The translations under genes and the position numbers were made by a program. Below, in pieces: positions 8,127-18,084 of a stretch of 64,000 bases of DNA. The notes below the pieces were generated by a model that was given only the letters and a program-made list of their open reading frames with translations, had not been told where the DNA came from and did not search any database. This DNA is from Terriglobia bacterium (lineage in GTDB: Bacteria; Acidobacteriota; Terriglobia; Terriglobales; Acidobacteriaceae). Position 1 is the first letter of the stretch. Every line of letters begins with the position of its first letter. The stretch covers positions 1-64,000 of the forward strand of contig JAIQFF010000001.1 of the NCBI GenBank assembly GCA_020073395.1. The letters run 5' to 3'.

Positions 8127-10208
8127 GTGATTACCTCGCTTCTTGATCGCAAGATCGACAAACGGCCCAATAAAGTTCGCCTGCAAGGGCGCATTCTTTT
8201 CCTCACCGAAGACCCGGAACTGATCAAGCGCCAGCTGGCCGGCGAAGATCTGCCCTGGGACACCCGGCATCCGGCCAACAATCCCAAGCTGCGCGATGAC
8301 ATCTCGACTGACGAGATCACTCCCGCGCACTACTGCTTCTATTTCGACGAGACTCTGGGTGAGATCCCCTACCTGGGCTTGAAATGCGGCGACATGCTGC
8401 CCATCGGACGCAGCGACGTAAAGAAGGGCGGCTTCGTATGCGCCGTCAGCGGCAAGCGGCGAGGCAAAGGCTCAAGCCGGGAGCAGTCGCCCTATGCCGA
8501 GATGTGCGCCGGGATCCAGTTGGTAATCGCCGAGAACATCGAGCGGATTTACAAACAGAACTGCCAGAACCTGGGCCTGCTGACTTCAACCAATTTCTCG
8601 CTGATTGACAAAGTCCGGGCGGCAGAGGAAATCCCGCTCACTGAATTCACCACCGGCGAAGACGAGATCACGCGGCAGGTAATCGAATACGGCGGCCTGT
8701 TCCCTTTCAACGTCGCGCGCCTGCAAAAGAAGGTTTTCCTCCCGCCCATCGAGACAGAAAAGCGCCCCATGACCCTGGCGGAAAAAATCTTCGCCCGCCA
8801 CATGCTCGATTCTCAGAGAGGGGCGGGCGTCCCCGCCCGTCCAGCGGAGAAAAGCTCCGCCCAGGCTGTTACTGGCGCGGTGAAACCCGGCGACACCGGC
8901 TTCGCCCGCGCCGACCTGCGTTTCAGCCACGAATACGTCACGCCCATGGCGGCCATTTTCTTCGAGCGCTACGTAGGCAAGGACGCCAAGGTCAGCGATC
9001 CTTCGAGCATTCTGTTTTTTCGCGACCACCTGACCTTCCTTGATGAGGTGATCTCGGAGGAAAAAAAGAAGCTCGGCCTGCTCGACCTGGCCACGCAACT
9101 CAAACTGAAGCAGCAGGACTTTGCCGCACGGCAGGGAATCAAGCTGCATGGCGAGTTGAAAGACCGCAAAGGGTCGGAAGGAATTTGCCACTCCATTGTG
9201 CTGGAGAGCTACGCGCTGCCCGGACAACTCAACATCGGCTCTGATTCGCACACTCCGCACGTGGGTGCAATCGGCTGCGTGGCCTTTGGCATCGGCACCA
9301 CCGACGTCTTCAACTCATGGATCACAAAGGACGTGCGGGTGAAGGTGCCGGAATCGGTGAGAATCATCATTCGCGGCAGGAAGCATCCCAATGTGACAGC
9401 CAAAGATTTTATTTTGAGGATTCTCAGTCTTGATTACGTGCGCAGTGGCAAGGCCCTGGCCAAGGTGATGGAGTATGCAGGGGAAGCCATCGAAAAACTG
9501 AGCGTGGACGAGCGCGCCACCTTGACCAACATGGCCGCGGAGATCGGCGGCTTCACCGGCATCGTTGCGCCTGACGGGAAAGCGGTTGACTTCCTAGTAG
9601 AGCGGCGCGGCATGGACCGCAAGAAAGCTGAGTCCCTGGTCGAGGGCCTGTACAGCGATCCCGACGCCCAGTACGCGCACACCATCGAACTTGATGCCGC
9701 TGAAATCACGCCCATGGTGGCGACTCCCGGCGACCCCGGCAATGGGAAATACGTCCGTGAATTGGACATGCCGGTTCCGATTGAGCTGGCCTACGGGGGC
9801 ACTTGTACGGCGGGCAAGAATGAAGACATGGATATGTATGCCCGCGTGCTGGCCGACGCCTTGAAGCAGGGCAAGCGTGTGTCGGATTCGGTGAAATTCT
9901 ATATTCAGTTCGGATCTCAGGAGACGCGGGACTACTGCATTCGCAAAGGCTACCTGGACGTCTTTCAGAAGGCGGGAGCGCACGTGATCGAGCCGAGTTG
10001 TGGCGCGTGTATCAACGCCGGGCCGGGAGTGACCACGCGCCCGGAGCAGGTGGTGATCAGCGCGCAAAACCGCAACTTCCCCGGGCGCAGCGGGCCCGGG
10101 CAGATGTATCTGGCCAGCCCGCTGACGGTGGCTGCAAGTGCCGTCGCCGGATATATCGTCGAGTACGAACCCAGTACGGAAAGGGAATTGGCGGCGGCCG
10201 GCCGCTGA
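8127..10208 (+). CDS. acn: aconitase-family hydratase with N-terminal swivel domain
   Basis: This 693-residue protein starts at GTG 8127. The swivel domain comes first (~45-165: DDISTDEITPAHYCF, GKRRGKGSSREQSPYAEM), and the LeuC-like catalytic domains follow (MTLAEKIFARH, HEYVTPMAAIFF, NIGSDSHTPHVGAIGC, GGTCTAGKNEDM, SCGACINAGPG). The lone Cys plus the CxxC pair are the expected [4Fe-4S] ligands. The swivel-first order recalls AcnB, but the AcnB HEAT-like domain is missing. It should interconvert citrate and isocitrate in the TCA cycle; other (homo)aconitase substrates are possible. A repeat-derived stretch of ~20 residues sits near residues 230-251. Stand-alone transcription unit. Confidence 0.88.
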   Translation: MITSLLDRKIDKRPNKVRLQGRILFLTEDPELIKRQLAGEDLPWDTRHPANNPKLRDDISTDEITPAHYCFYFDETLGEIPYLGLKCGDMLPIGRSDVKKGGFVCAVSGKRRGKGSSREQSPYAEMCAGIQLVIAENIERIYKQNCQNLGLLTSTNFSLIDKVRAAEEIPLTEFTTGEDEITRQVIEYGGLFPFNVARLQKKVFLPPIETEKRPMTLAEKIFARHMLDSQRGAGVPARPAEKSSAQAVTGAVKPGDTGFARADLRFSHEYVTPMAAIFFERYVGKDAKVSDPSSILFFRDHLTFLDEVISEEKKKLGLLDLATQLKLKQQDFAARQGIKLHGELKDRKGSEGICHSIVLESYALPGQLNIGSDSHTPHVGAIGCVAFGIGTTDVFNSWITKDVRVKVPESVRIIIRGRKHPNVTAKDFILRILSLDYVRSGKALAKVMEYAGEAIEKLSVDERATLTNMAAEIGGFTGIVAPDGKAVDFLVERRGMDRKKAESLVEGLYSDPDAQYAHTIELDAAEITPMVATPGDPGNGKYVRELDMPVPIELAYGGTCTAGKNEDMDMYARVLADALKQGKRVSDSVKFYIQFGSQETRDYCIRKGYLDVFQKAGAHVIEPSCGACINAGPGVTTRPEQVVISAQNRNFPGRSGPGQMYLASPLTVAASAVAGYIVEYEPSTERELAAAGR
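8817..8868. repeat. family B palindromes inside the aconitase coding sequence
   Basis: Two adjacent hairpins lie in frame in the aconitase gene: GGGGCGGGCGTCCCCGCCC at about 8820-8838 and GCGGAGAAAAGCTCCGC at about 8844-8860. They encode GAGVPARPAEKSSAQA, between the ARHM motif and VKPGD, where related hydratases have only a short loop. The G+C palindrome resembles family B intergenic repeats elsewhere in the window. Confidence 0.65.
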
Positions 10209-10228
10209 CGAGCCAACCACAAGGCACG

Positions 10229-10431
10229 TGTCATCCTGAGCGCACACAGTTCATTCGCTTGCGAATGAACTGTCGGAGTCGAAGGACCCCTAACATCGCG
10301 GCGACCGTTGCTGGAGCGGGAACGGACTCTGTCTTTGACATCCGGGAACATAAGGCAGCCAGGCAGGTAGGGGTCCCTCGACTGCGTAGCTGCTCAGCGT
10401 TGCGAAGCAGCTACTCCGCTCAGGATGACAA
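10229..10431. repeat. family C MITE-like palindrome, ~200 bases, with nested hairpins
   Basis: The left end TGTCATCCTGAGCG (10229-10242) is matched inversely by GCTCAGGATGACA (10419-10431). Inner segments GGAGTCGAAGGACCCCTA (10275-10292) and TAGGGGTCCCTCGACT (10368-10383) also pair. Each arm carries its own hairpin between outer and inner parts: CAGTTCATTCGC/GCGAATGAACTG and GTAGCTGCT/AGCAGCTAC. It fills the 249-base gap between convergent aconitase and ppc genes. No coding sequence seen in it. Confidence 0.85.
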
Positions 10432-10457
10432 GTTTGAAATTGAGCCGCCAGTCCCGG

Positions 10458-13202
<2,745 letters not shown>

Positions 13203-13209
13203 ATCCAAA

Positions 13210-13929
13210 TCATAATTGAAATGGGCGGGATTGCGATGACTGGCGGGTGCTCAGTTGGCGCAGGATTTCCCGCGGCTCCGGCCGCTGGGTGTAGTCTTCG
13301 TCGGCCGAGGCATAGAGAATTGTGCCGTCGCGATCCAGGATGAAGGTTGCGGGGATGGGCAGTTCCCAACTGTTGTCGCCATTGGCGAAGGGCAAATTGA
13401 CGAAGGCCCGGCGGTAGATAGCCTGCTGCTCCTCCGGTACGCGATAGACCAGTCCAAACTGGCGCGCCACCTGGTTCCCGGCATCGCTGAGCAGGGGGAA
13501 GCGCAGTTTGTGCTGGTCCACCATGAAGAAGGACTGTTGCACTGTCTGCGGAGAGATGGCCAATAGCGATGCTCCGGCCCGTTCGATCTGAGGCAGAAGC
13601 AGATTCACGGCTTCCATTTGCCCTACGCAAAACGGGCACCAGCGCCCACGGAAAAAGCAGAGTACCAGGCGGGCCTGGGTCAAAAGCCGGGCGGATGAAA
13701 CCAGTGTGCCGTTGTGATCATTGAGCTCGAAGGCTGGAGCCTTGCAGTCGACTGTCAGAACATCGTCTGCCAAGCGCTTTTCTTTGAGCGCTGCGATCAC
13801 GCGGGCGTGGACATTCTGGGTGTCAGGCGGAACGTACTTGGCGATCAGCGCTTTGCGTTCAGCGAAAATGTCATGTAGGGACCGATTTTCCGCGTTGGGT
13901 GCAGATTCTTCCAGCGATCGCCACTTCAT
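13210..13929 (-). CDS. peroxiredoxin-like (AhpC/TSA) protein
   Basis: 239 residues, with an N-terminal helical region (~1-60) followed by a thioredoxin fold. The redox motif is FRGRWCPFCVGQM (Cys98 and Cys101). Later motifs fit the AhpC/TSA family: LLAISPQTVQQS, LRFPLLSDAGNQVARQFGL and ATFILDRDGTILYA. Such 'WCPFC' proteins reduce peroxides or act as thiol reductases; the exact substrate and electron donor are not known. The ATG at 13929 is followed by a coherent protein; a family E hairpin begins a few bases upstream. Probably cotranscribed with ppc. Confidence 0.85.
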   Translation of the reverse strand: MKWRSLEESAPNAENRSLHDIFAERKALIAKYVPPDTQNVHARVIAALKEKRLADDVLTVDCKAPAFELNDHNGTLVSSARLLTQARLVLCFFRGRWCPFCVGQMEAVNLLLPQIERAGASLLAISPQTVQQSFFMVDQHKLRFPLLSDAGNQVARQFGLVYRVPEEQQAIYRRAFVNLPFANGDNSWELPIPATFILDRDGTILYASADEDYTQRPEPREILRQLSTRQSSQSRPFQL

Positions 13930-13934
13930 GGGGC

Positions 13935-14039
13935 GGACCTCGGACGTCGGACCTCGGACTTCAACTTCAACCTCAAATCATTCAATACGTCGCGGCCAGC
14001 GTTTGGATCAGCCGAGGTCTGACGTCCGAGATCTGACGC
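13935..14039. repeat. family E hairpin (GACGTCGGACCTCGGAC type)
   Basis: The left arm at 13935-13959 (CTCGGACGTCGGACCTCGGA at its core) pairs with 14014-14039 (GGTCTGACGTCCGAGATCTG at its core). Words of the same kind recur at 35.3 kb and 40.0 kb. It fills the gap between the Ffh stop codon and the peroxiredoxin start; both genes are on the minus strand, so in RNA it would form a stem between them. Confidence 0.75.
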
Positions 14040-15398
14040 CTACATTCCAGGCATCCTCATCCCCGCCATCCTCCGAGCGAAGCTGGGCTTGCCGATTTGC
14101 TTGAACATCTTTCGCATCTGGGCGTACTGGCGCAGCAGGTTATTGACTTCCTGCACGCTGGTGCCGGAGCCGCGAGCGATACGTTTGCGCCGGCTCCCGT
14201 TCATCACCTCATGGTGCAGGCGCTCATGCTGGGTCATCGAATTGATGATGGCTTCCACCCGGCTGAGCTGCTTCTCGTCCACCTTGTCAGCATGCTTCTG
14301 TATCCCGGCGAAGGGACCGACGCTGGGCAGCATGCCCATAAGGTTCTGGATCGACCCCATTTTCTTCAGCTGGCGCAACTGGTCGCGGAAGTCTTCCAGC
14401 GAAAAGCCATCGCCGGTGAGGGCCCGGCTGGCCATTTCCTGGGCTTTTTTCTTGTCAACATTCTGTTCCGCCTTCTCAATCAGGGAGAGAATGTCACCCA
14501 TGCCCAGAATGCGCGAGACGATGCGGTCCGGGTGAAAGGGTTCGAGCGCGTCGTACTTTTCACCCACGCCGATGAACTTGATGGGCTGGCCGGTCACTTG
14601 GCGAATCGAAAGCGCCGCGCCGCCGCGAGCGTCACCGTCCATTTTGGTCAGCACAACGCCGGTGAGCGAAAGCTTTTTGTGGAACTCGTCGGCGGAGTTG
14701 ACTGCGTCCTGTCCGGTCATGGCATCGGCCACGAACAGGATTTCCTGCGGGTTGAGCAGCCGTTTGAGCGACTGCATCTCGTCCATCAGTTGATCGTCAA
14801 TGTGCAGGCGGCCGGCCGTGTCCACGATCAGCACATCCGACCCGGTATTGATGGCTTCGCGGCGCGCTTCCTTGGCCAGGCGCTCGACCGTGGCCGTGTT
14901 AGCTTCGCCGACTTCACCTTCGTAGATGTTGGCTTTGATTGCCTGGGCAACCACTTTAAGCTGCTCGCGGGCCGCAGGGCGGTACACGTCAACCGAAACC
15001 AGCAGCGGACGATGCCCGCCTTGCTTGAGCCAGTTCGCCAGCTTTCCGGACGTGGTGGTCTTGCCCGAGCCCTGCAGGCCGGCCATGAGCACGACGGTCG
15101 GCGGCTGCGAGGCGAACTTCACCTTCGCAGTGTCACGGCCCAATATCTCGATCAACTCATCGCGAAGAATCTTGATGACCTGTTCGGCAGGCGAGAGCGC
15201 GGTCGCCACCTGCTGGCCAACCGCCTTCTCCTGAATGTGATCGATAAGCTGCTTTACGACCTTGAAGTTGACGTCGGCTTCGAGCAGCGCCAGACGAATG
15301 GCGCGCAGCGCCTCCTGCATGTTTTCTTCATTGAGCGTGGCCTCGCCCCGCAAGGTCTTGAATGCGCGCTGCAGCTTTTCGGAAAGATTCTCAAACAT
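14040..15398 (-). CDS. ffh: signal recognition particle protein Ffh
   Basis: 452 residues, the usual size. The N domain opens MFENLSEKLQRAFKTLRG. The GTPase domain has the P-loop GLQGSGKTTTSGKLA, DTAGRLHIDDQLM and TKMDGDARGGAALS. The M domain is methionine-rich and ends RMAGMRMPGM. Ffh binds 4.5S/SRP RNA and signal sequences on ribosomes and delivers them to FtsY at the membrane. No SRP RNA gene was recognised nearby. Its upstream gap holds a stable hairpin that may end transcription from the pseudogene locus. Confidence 0.97.
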   Translation of the reverse strand: MFENLSEKLQRAFKTLRGEATLNEENMQEALRAIRLALLEADVNFKVVKQLIDHIQEKAVGQQVATALSPAEQVIKILRDELIEILGRDTAKVKFASQPPTVVLMAGLQGSGKTTTSGKLANWLKQGGHRPLLVSVDVYRPAAREQLKVVAQAIKANIYEGEVGEANTATVERLAKEARREAINTGSDVLIVDTAGRLHIDDQLMDEMQSLKRLLNPQEILFVADAMTGQDAVNSADEFHKKLSLTGVVLTKMDGDARGGAALSIRQVTGQPIKFIGVGEKYDALEPFHPDRIVSRILGMGDILSLIEKAEQNVDKKKAQEMASRALTGDGFSLEDFRDQLRQLKKMGSIQNLMGMLPSVGPFAGIQKHADKVDEKQLSRVEAIINSMTQHERLHHEVMNGSRRKRIARGSGTSVQEVNNLLRQYAQMRKMFKQIGKPSFARRMAGMRMPGM

Positions 15399-15442
15399 AG
15401 ATGATGACTATTCTATCAGTGCTAGGTGGGTGCCCCGTCCTC

Positions 15443-15465
15443 GTCGTTCCGCACTTTGGAACGAC
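15443..15465. terminator. hairpin, possible terminator
   Basis: GTCGTTCC at 15443-15450 and GGAACGAC at 15458-15465 form a perfect 8-bp stem with a 7-base loop, and flanking GC pairs may extend it. It is downstream of the broken minus-strand gene and upstream of ffh. There is no long U-tract, so terminator function is a guess. Confidence 0.4.
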
Positions 15466-15509
15466 AGGGCGTGGAAGTTCGCTTTGAAAGATCAACACCC
15501 CCACCCTGT

Positions 15510-16469
15510 CTAAAAAAGATATAGGTTCTTGTTCTCAATATCGAGTCCTCCGTCGAATAGTGTCTTTACAAAGTAATCCGTAACCGCTTTCGTTTTCTCG
15601 GGGCTCCATTTGCCAAAATATCCGGGCGATACCACAAAGTTTTCACAATTGTTAAGTATGAGCTTTGAAAGGAGGTATTTTTGATAGGAACCGTCAGAAG
15701 TCAGAATTAACCTCAGTGCCGCCCTAGCCAGTGCGGCGTCCTCCGGCAAATAGCTGAAAGCTACTATCGATTCGGTCTGGCTGAGAGGTAGGACGTTGAG
15801 TGCCACGCGAACCCAGTCATCGTCTCGCAAGAGCCCGTCGATAGAGGATAGCGAGCATACAGCCACTGTCGGTTCTTCGTGGTCGATCTTGATCACATCG
15901 TGCAGAACTGCGTCGTACTGCTTCGCAAGGATAGCTTCATCAAAGCTGCTCTTGTACAAGTGCGTCGAACAAGCCCTCGTCATGTACCCAACGGCGGCCA
16001 CGCCAGCGGGAGTGGGCTCATCCCAACTATCTAGACCCAACTCCACTCGCTTCATGTATGTCGTCTGAATCTTGGAGGACGCCTCGAGCAGAGCATGGAG
16101 CTCTCTGGCCACTGCGCGGTATGCAGCCAGAAATAGATGCTCAGGATCCGTCGGCTGGAACGTATTGATGTCAATTGATCTAAAGATTTCGGAGTCGTGC
16201 TCGGCGCAGAAGCCACTAAATGTTGTGGCCTGATTCCGCCCAACATCGGCGAAGAGAATTGTTGGCCCCGTTTCCCGATCCATTCTCCGGGTCAATGCCT
16301 TCACATGACCGTCTCGAACCACAAGATCTAGCACTCATGAGTTTTGCAGTGAATGAGATCGTATTGCGGTAGAGGCACAGTCCATTCCTGGAGCGAGGCA
16401 GCGTTTGTAACGCCAGTTGTTGCGCTCAAAGAAAAACGAAAGCAGCTCATCTTTTTTATTGGAGATCAT
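15510..16469 (-). pseudogene. broken gene: zinc-site (C..C..FCxxHD) protein with in-frame TGA
   Basis: From ATG 16469 the minus strand reads 44 codons (MISNKKDELLSFFFERNNWR, then a CLAPGMDC pair and RSHSLQNS), hits TGA at 16337-16335, and continues in the same frame for 274 codons without a stop. The two parts look like one protein: the first brings a cysteine pair and the HSLQNS segment, the second carries on with VLDLVVRDGHV and TFSGFCAEHDSEIF, giving a likely C..C..H..C metal site. A CGA or GGA to TGA change would explain it. The downstream part alone could start at GTG 16334. Base composition is visibly AT-richer than the neighbours, suggesting recent acquisition. The function of this family is unknown to me. 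Confidence 0.65.
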
Positions 16470-16548
16470 TGCTCGTCCGTGCTGCCTTGTGATCTACCCA
16501 ATCCGGTAGAAACGAGCGATACAAGAGTAACGCCAACCTGGAAACAGT

Positions 16549-17544
16549 CTATTTGTTCCAGAACACGGCCTTTGCGGCCACCACCGTATTGCAGTGAATC
16601 GTGACCGTGTCTTCCACTCTTTGTGCGTAGCCCCCTGCGTATGTGACCATCACCGGAATATTGCGTGCCTTGGCCACGCGAAATACCAGCTCATCCCGCC
16701 GCTTTAAGCCCTCGATGGACAGGGCGAGTCCACCCAGTTGGTCTTCGAGGTACGGGTCAGCGCCGGCGATGTAGCAGATCAATTCTGGCTCGAACTGGCG
16801 CAGTCCGGAACTGAGCGCGTTGTCGAGCCAGGCCAGGTAGTCGTCGTCGCCAATGCCATCGGGCAGGTCAACGTCAATCGAGGAATGCGGCTTCCACGCC
16901 GGGTAGTTGTTGTGCTGGTGCAGGGAGATGGTGAAGACTTCGCCAGCGTGCGCGTGGCGCATCTTCCCCGCGGGGGCTGGGTTCATAGCGGCGGCCGAGG
17001 TCGAAGGTAGCGGCCCGCCCGGGGTGCGCGTGCCTGCAAAAATTGCTGCGGTGCCGTTGCCATGGTGAACATCACAATCAACCGTCATGGCATTACGAAT
17101 CTTGTTATCACGCTGCATGCGGCGAATGGCCACCGCCACGTCATGGATCATGCAAAAGCCCTCGCCGTGATCGGGGAAAGCATGGTGAAAGCCGCCGCCG
17201 ATATTGAAGGCCACGCGGTCGTTCAGCGCATGTTGCGCCGCCAGAATCGATCCGCCAGCCGCCAGCCAGAAAGCCCTCACCAGTTCCGGCGAGTAGGGAA
17301 TTTCCATTTCGAGCTCTTCACGCGCGGAAAGCGTTCCGGTCTTGAGCTTCTGGACGTATTGCGGAGTGTGGACCAGCAGGATGTCCTGGTCTGACGCCGG
17401 CTGAGGAGTTACGAAGTCGGAAGGGGCGGCAACCCTGGTCTCCAGCAATCGGTCATGGATGCGCCGATATTTCTCAGCCGGGAAGACGTGGCTGCCGATT
17501 GGGAGAAAGTAGTCGTCGCTGTAGATAAGCCTGAAGGGAAGCAT
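16549..17544 (-). CDS. histone-deacetylase-family (AcuC/HDAC-like) hydrolase
   Basis: About 331 residues from ATG 17544 (MLPFRLIYSDDY); the 12 codons open upstream lie in a repeat of the 'CAGTCGTCAG' kind and are unlikely to be coding. The HDAC motifs are present: GGGFHHAFPDHGEGFC (tandem His), DCDVHHGNGTA (zinc ligands), GADPYLEDQLGG and VTYAGGYA. Members deacetylate acetyl-lysine on metabolic enzymes (AcuC on acetyl-CoA synthetase) or acetylated polyamines. An insertion of ~30 residues (TPGGPLPSTSAAAMNPAPAG and more) separates FAG from VFTISLHQH. It is downstream of hspR on the same strand, ~42 bases away. Confidence 0.88.
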   Translation of the reverse strand: MLPFRLIYSDDYFLPIGSHVFPAEKYRRIHDRLLETRVAAPSDFVTPQPASDQDILLVHTPQYVQKLKTGTLSAREELEMEIPYSPELVRAFWLAAGGSILAAQHALNDRVAFNIGGGFHHAFPDHGEGFCMIHDVAVAIRRMQRDNKIRNAMTVDCDVHHGNGTAAIFAGTRTPGGPLPSTSAAAMNPAPAGKMRHAHAGEVFTISLHQHNNYPAWKPHSSIDVDLPDGIGDDDYLAWLDNALSSGLRQFEPELICYIAGADPYLEDQLGGLALSIEGLKRRDELVFRVAKARNIPVMVTYAGGYAQRVEDTVTIHCNTVVAAKAVFWNK

Positions 17545-17586
17545 GGGGGCAGTCGTCAGTTGTCGGTCTACTGTCGTCACAGAAGG

Positions 17587-17988
17587 TTATTGTCGTTTAC
17601 GATTCGGCGGCACCGGCGCCACCAAGTGCCGTCGCACCGGCACGATCGCGCCTTTGGCTGGATCGGCGGCCGCCGTGGCCCGCGACAGCACTTCCTCCTG
17701 GATATACTTCACAAAATCATGAATCTGCACCTGCATCTCCTCCATGCGCTCCCGCATTTGCAGGATGATGGCGATGCCGCTGATGTTCACGCCCAGGTCG
17801 CGGGCGAGTGAGAGGATAAACTCCAGACGCTGCAGGTCTTCGTCGGTGTAGAGGCGGGTATTGCCTTCGGTGCGCGACGGTTTGAGCAGGCCCTCGCGTT
17901 CGTACAGTCGCAAAGTCTGGGGATGGATGCCATACATCTCCGCCACCGACGAGATCATGTAGGCGCCCTTGGATTTGCGCTTGGTCAT
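17587..17988 (-). CDS. hspR: MerR-family heat-shock repressor HspR
   Basis: About 133 residues from ATG 17988 (MTKRKSKGAYMISSVAEMYG). It has a MerR winged-helix: ISSVAEMYGIHPQTLRLYER, then EGLLKPSRTEGNTRLYTDED. HspR-specific features are the PQTLRLYEREGL core and a coiled C-terminal region (MRERMEEMQVQIHDF). HspR represses dnaK operons by binding HAIR inverted repeats, often with DnaK as corepressor. A HAIR-like site is present before dnaK at 23695-23715. Unlike actinobacterial dnaK-grpE-dnaJ-hspR operons, hspR here is separated from dnaJ by two membrane-protein genes, and grpE is absent from the region. Confidence 0.9.
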   Translation of the reverse strand: MTKRKSKGAYMISSVAEMYGIHPQTLRLYEREGLLKPSRTEGNTRLYTDEDLQRLEFILSLARDLGVNISGIAIILQMRERMEEMQVQIHDFVKYIQEEVLSRATAAADPAKGAIVPVRRHLVAPVPPNRKRQ

Positions 17989-18084
17989 CTCTACTACTTT
18001 ACTCCAAAAGACAAAAGCCACGGATCAACCGGATACTCACGGATAAATCCGTGAAATCCGCGTCAATCCGTGGCGAAGTCCTGG

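Noticed and set aside
13203..13208. TTG start of ppc
   Set aside because: An ATG two codons later is available; the difference is trivial.
14097..15404. 435-codon frame antisense to ffh
   Set aside because: Shadow of the Ffh gene; no start signal or domain.
16335..16337. TGA as selenocysteine
   Set aside because: No stem-loop of bSECIS type directly downstream, and the neighbourhood reads HSLQNS-x-VLDL, where Sec is not expected.
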